Below are positions 63,946 to 64,000 of a DNA stretch of 64,000 bases, one piece after another. Position 1 is the stretch's first letter. Each line of letters starts with the position of its first letter. Both the position numbers and the translations under genes were made by a program. The DNA is from JAXGQE01 sp040766585. Its GTDB lineage: Bacteria; Bacillota; SLNR01. Below the pieces are notes generated by a model. It saw only the letters and a program-made list of their open reading frames with translations, made no database searches and had not been told where the DNA came from. The stretch covers positions 117,412 through 181,411 of the forward strand of contig JAXGQE010000007.1 in the NCBI GenBank assembly GCA_040766585.1. The letters are read 5' to 3'.

Positions 63946-64000
63946 TGTGCGTATACGATCCGCTCCTGATTGCGAAAGAGTGGTCTGATGCTTTGTAGAT

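Noticed and set aside
1..64000. CRISPR arrays, rRNA and tRNA genes
   Set aside because: I looked for regularly spaced direct repeats and conserved RNA signatures and found none.

Overview
The window reads as chromosome of a low-to-mid GC, Gram-positive, probably anaerobic Clostridia-like Firmicute. Supporting signs are strong AGGAGG-type ribosome binding sites with frequent GTG/TTG starts, surface proteins carrying either CWB2 repeats or an LPxTG-like signal, a clostridial-type 2[4Fe-4S] ferredoxin, a D-aminoacylase, a NiCo riboswitch, and use of UGA for selenocysteine. No rRNA, tRNA, CRISPR or complete insertion sequence was found. The genus cannot be told from the sequence.

Layout. 1-2314: start of an FAD oxidoreductase overlapping a small 2Fe-2S protein, a lipoprotein, and a two-gene permease whose second part carries a C-terminal ferredoxin-like domain. 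2439-4299: the most notable locus, two adjacent genes each interrupted by an in-frame TGA followed by a bacterial SECIS-like hairpin: a deiodinase/thioredoxin-fold selenoprotein and a GrdB-family selenoprotein. 4471-7525: amidohydrolase, MGMT-like protein, SGNH hydrolase and a Cys-rich protein. 7791-8748: PadR/DUF2812 pair with a clear promoter and operator. 9134-15545: FtsX-type ABC exporter, a PEP-utilising (PPDK/PpsA-like) protein and a PlsY-like acyltransferase, the last two frameshifted. 15791-19714: GH130, cupredoxin lipoprotein, HxlR regulator, aspartate/glutamate racemase.

19933-26415 is accessory: Rhs C-terminal debris, a candidate immunity protein, two unusual paralogues each built from an internal duplication, and an EcsC-family protein. 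26855-37757 holds small membrane-anchored, SHOCT, DUF305 and SRPBCC proteins, a SurA_N-like protein split by a TAA, and two closely similar MFS exporters. 38107-50693 is more ordinary: OFA-type MFS, HD protein, beta-propeller lipoprotein, SbcC/SbcD-like pair, CDF transporter, ferredoxin, D-aminoacylase, DUF488 protein. 51040-63945 holds three large surface proteins, a second HxlR, a second PadR module, a CDF transporter under a NiCo riboswitch, a wrecked msrA and a permease related to those at the left end.

Reading frames are broken unusually often: in-frame stops in two surface proteins and the SurA_N-like protein, and frameshifts in the PEP-utilising protein, PlsY-like protein, Rhs tip and msrA. 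Either these accessory genes are decaying or the assembly carries errors. The two TGA codons of the 2439-4299 locus are a different matter, because family alignment and hairpins both support recoding there.
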